Below, in pieces: positions 62,619 through 64,000 of a DNA stretch of 64,000 nt. The notes beneath the pieces are model-generated. The model saw only the letters and a program-made list of their open reading frames with translations. It was not told the DNA's origin and ran no database searches. Every line of letters begins with the position of its first letter. The stretch's first letter is position 1. The translations under genes were made by a program, and so were the position numbers. Origin of the DNA: Candidatus Leptofilum proximum (GTDB lineage: Bacteria; Chloroflexota; Anaerolineae; Promineifilales; Promineifilaceae); assembly GCA_016710325.1 (NCBI GenBank), contig JADJXK010000002.1, positions 1,116,001 to 1,180,000 on the forward strand, written 5' to 3'.

Positions 62619-62642
62619 GTTAAAATTCGCCTATGTCAAGTT
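62610..62642. repeat. Direct repeat CTATGTCAAGTT, 21-base period
   Basis: A 12-base repeat at 62610-62621 and 62631-62642 (period 21, two helical turns). It contains the -35 box of the TolB-like gene and could be a regulator site. Confidence 0.55.
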
Positions 62643-62654
62643 GGACTAGGAGGT

Positions 62655-62880
62655 ATGTCTTTACCTTTTTGGCTTTAGCTGGGTTGTAAGAAACGGCCCT
62701 TATTCTACAAAGTGTAGAGAGCCGAAAGAAGATTACAGCCGGAGTTCTGGTCAGTTGGCTCCCTGGACGAAGAGCAATCTTGCGGTCAAAAGGGTCAAAC
62801 CAATGCCAAGCTAAACGTAACAGAATGGCTCTCTACCGAAGGAATTATTTAGCCACCAGCCTCAAAGCTGGTGGTTTTTT
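62655..62880 (+). ncRNA. Candidate structured RNA ending in a terminator
   Basis: No protein gene fits this 226-base stretch on the plus strand, but it shows RNA signs. GTAGAGAGCC (62714-62723) pairs perfectly with GGCTCTCTAC (62827-62836), closing a domain of about 120 bases, and a rho-independent terminator follows at 62853-62880. Inside, short complementary pieces (TTGGC with GCCAA) and a repeated GGTCAAA occur. It does not look like tmRNA, RNase P or SRP RNA. Possible identities are a 6S-like RNA, an unknown small RNA, or the right end of a decayed IS200/IS605 element. The exact 5' end is not known. Confidence 0.45.
62853..62880 (+). terminator. Rho-independent terminator of the candidate RNA
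   Basis: Stem CCACCAGC/GCTGGTGG (62853-62860, 62867-62874) with a 6-base loop is followed by six T residues. No protein gene on this strand precedes it closely, which is the reason to suspect an RNA gene. Confidence 0.85.
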
Positions 62881-62883
62881 GTT

Positions 62884-63546
62884 TCAGGCGGGCACCACAT
62901 ACCAGCGCATGAACAAAAAGTGGCTCAAGCTGCCGCCCAGCACAAAGAGATGCCATATTTCGTGGTGGCCAAAATGGCCTGGCCACGGATCGGGCCATTC
63001 ACGGTAATACACGACAAAACCCACCGAGTAGATCAGCCCGCCTACCAACAGCAGCAGCAAACCGCCCGGTGGCAGCCAACGAGCGGCATTCCCGGCCAAA
63101 ATCAACGGCAGCACCCCGCCCCAACTCACGATCAGGTAGATAGAGGCATTCATAAGGCCATGAATACGCCGACTGAACAGCTTATAGAGGATACCGGAAA
63201 CGGCCGTTAACCAAACGCTCAGCAAAATGGGCCAGCGCCAGCTAACCGGAAAAAAGGTGAGAACAACAGGCGTGTAGGTCCCGGCAATGACCAGAAAAAT
63301 GGCCATGTGATCCAGCCGGTTCAGCTGAAAATGCAGCCGTGGCCGCGGGCGGACACCGTGGAGCAGAGTGCTGGCCAGAAACATTGCTGTGCTGCTGAGG
63401 CCGTAAACGGCCAGGCCAAACGCCTTGGTCCACTCCTCCCACGCCAGCCAGACCAGCCAACCGGCCCCCAGCAAAGAGGCCGCTGCACCTAAGGCGTGTG
63501 TTAACGTGCTTACCGGTTCATAGAGGGAATGATAAAATTTGCTCAT
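62884..63546 (-). CDS. Hemolysin III family (PAQR-like) membrane protein
   Basis: 220 residues, seven helices. Conserved features: the start HSLYEPVSTLTHALGAAASL, the first metal motif STLLHG, NRLDHMAIFLVIAGTYTPV after helix 3, and HFGHHEIWHLFVLGGSLSHF in the last helices. The Ser, Asp and three His positions suggest a zinc-dependent hydrolase site as in human adiponectin receptors. Bacterial members are linked to lipid or membrane homeostasis rather than toxicity. It is transcribed divergently from ctaB with about 120 bases between. Confidence 0.9.
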   Translation of the reverse strand: MSKFYHSLYEPVSTLTHALGAAASLLGAGWLVWLAWEEWTKAFGLAVYGLSSTAMFLASTLLHGVRPRPRLHFQLNRLDHMAIFLVIAGTYTPVVLTFFPVSWRWPILLSVWLTAVSGILYKLFSRRIHGLMNASIYLIVSWGGVLPLILAGNAARWLPPGGLLLLLVGGLIYSVGFVVYYREWPDPWPGHFGHHEIWHLFVLGGSLSHFLFMRWYVVPA

Positions 63547-63668
63547 GCTGGATCAAATTTAACGGCCGTTGCCCCTAGAAGCAAACCCCTGGCAAACGGT
63601 TTGTGTCCGTTTGTGAATGTTGTTACAATAAATCGTTGAAGTAAACAAGTACCCCGTTCGGAGACCGA

Positions 63669-64000
63669 ATGTCACTTTCTGAGACAACACCCGAAAAAGG
63701 ATCTACGCCGGTAACGGCCGTTTTGCCCAGCTGGCGCAGCAAGCTTCAGCTCATCGTAGTGCTGTTTAAGCTGCGCATCGTCTTTTTGCTGCTGATGGCG
63801 GCCACTGGGGGCGCTTTTTTGGCCTCTGGCGGCTGGCCGGGATTGGGCAGCCTGGCGCTGCTGTGGCTCACTGGCGGCATGGCGGCCGCTGGCGCCTCGG
63901 CGCTGAACCAGTACTGGGAGCGCAATTCAGACGGCAACATGGGGCGTACCCGGCAACGGCCGTTGGTCACCGGAGCTATTGCCAAACCTGCCTGGGTCCC
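63669..64000 (+). CDS. ctaB: Protoheme IX farnesyltransferase, N-terminal part (cut by window end)
   Basis: The reading frame is open to the right edge, 110 codons visible. After a polar start comes LQLIVVLFKLRIVFLLLM, a helix, and the prenyl-diphosphate motif in ALNQYWERNSDGNMGRTRQR with the partner RPLVTG. This is the UbiA-type prenyltransferase that makes haem O from haem B for cytochrome oxidase (CtaB/Cox10/CyoE). The middle Asp of the usual NxxxDxxxD is offset: Asn, Glu and Asp are present in ERNSDGNM, so the exact motif needs the full gene. Upstream, a terminator-free spacer holds one ACGGCCGT copy. It suggests aerobic respiration. Confidence 0.88.
   Translation, partial: MSLSETTPEKGSTPVTAVLPSWRSKLQLIVVLFKLRIVFLLLMAATGGAFLASGGWPGLGSLALLWLTGGMAAAGASALNQYWERNSDGNMGRTRQRPLVTGAIAKPAWV

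Larger units (their letters stand above)
675..63963. repeat. Highly iterated octamer palindrome ACGGCCGT
   Basis: The octamer ACGGCCGT, often extended to AACGGCCGTT or GAAACGGCCGTTTC, recurs about 99 times by eye between 675 and 63963, roughly once per 650 bases. It lies inside genes on both strands and in all three reading phases (read as Thr-Ala-Val, Asn-Gly-Arg or Arg-Pro) and also between genes, for example 943-950, 5940-5947, 24211 region, 57326 region and 63956-63963. About one or two copies would be expected from base composition. It behaves like HIP1 (GCGATCGC) of cyanobacteria: dispersed, tolerated in coding sequence and not a mobile element. Confidence 0.9.

Overview
The window looks like a chromosomal piece of a Chloroflexota (Chloroflexi) bacterium, probably of the Anaerolineae/Ardenticatenia/Caldilineae side. 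The evidence is the mid-high GC content, the many lipoproteins and sensor kinases with Thr/Pro linkers, the oligopeptide ABC locus, and an archaeal-type motility locus of a kind I recall being reported in this phylum. Bacterial promoters, Shine-Dalgarno sites and rho-independent terminators show that the host is a bacterium. No rRNA, tRNA, CRISPR array, prophage or intact insertion sequence was recognised.

Layout. 0-12 kb: a frameshifted DUF4129 protein, a fused histidine-degradation enzyme (FTCD), an M23 lipoprotein, an EamA exporter, an iron alcohol dehydrogenase, a GNAT/phosphotransferase pair, a two-component pair, an MFS transporter and a DUF3048 lipoprotein. 12.7-19.8 kb: an oligopeptide ABC importer (binding protein, two permeases, one fused double ATPase) followed by a CBS-ACT protein. 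19.8-25.8 kb: a small membrane protein, a methylaspartate-ammonia-lyase-like protein lacking key residues, a DUF3124 lipoprotein with a KefB-type antiporter, and an IclR regulator with an unknown protein. 25.8-32.7 kb: a PilN/PilO-like gene pair and a divergent ABC-2 exporter, one subunit of which carries a PrsW-like domain. 32.9-34.3 kb: a PAS protein and a response regulator.

34.6-45.9 kb is the most interesting part: an archaellum (archaeal flagellum) gene set in a bacterial genome. In order it encodes an archaellin with a class III signal peptide, an ArlC/D/E-like switch protein, two ArlF/ArlG-like stator proteins, the KaiC-like ATPase ArlH, the motor ATPase ArlI, the platform protein ArlJ, an unknown one-TM protein and a bacterial-style prepilin peptidase. 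A second PilN/PilO-like pair with large extracellular beta domains and a LysM domain follows, and a strong terminator closes the block. The PilN/PilO pair is a paralogue of the pair at 25.9-28.9 kb and could adapt the machine to a bacterial envelope.

46-53 kb holds a TolB-like lipoprotein and a sensory gene row (response regulator, REC-kinase hybrid, large MASE3/GAF hybrid kinase) but no chemotaxis genes. 53-64 kb holds a DUF2142/GT39-like membrane protein, a TGS-uridine-kinase-like protein, a Zn-phospholipase-like protein, a lytic transglycosylase, a CheY-like regulator, an M23 and TolB-like pair, a candidate structured RNA, a hemolysin III protein and the start of ctaB.

Across the window the palindrome ACGGCCGT occurs about 99 times by eye (about 1-2 expected by chance), in and between genes. 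It resembles the HIP1 repeat of cyanobacteria. Several intergenic spaces hold long hairpins built from tandem 7-8 nt units.
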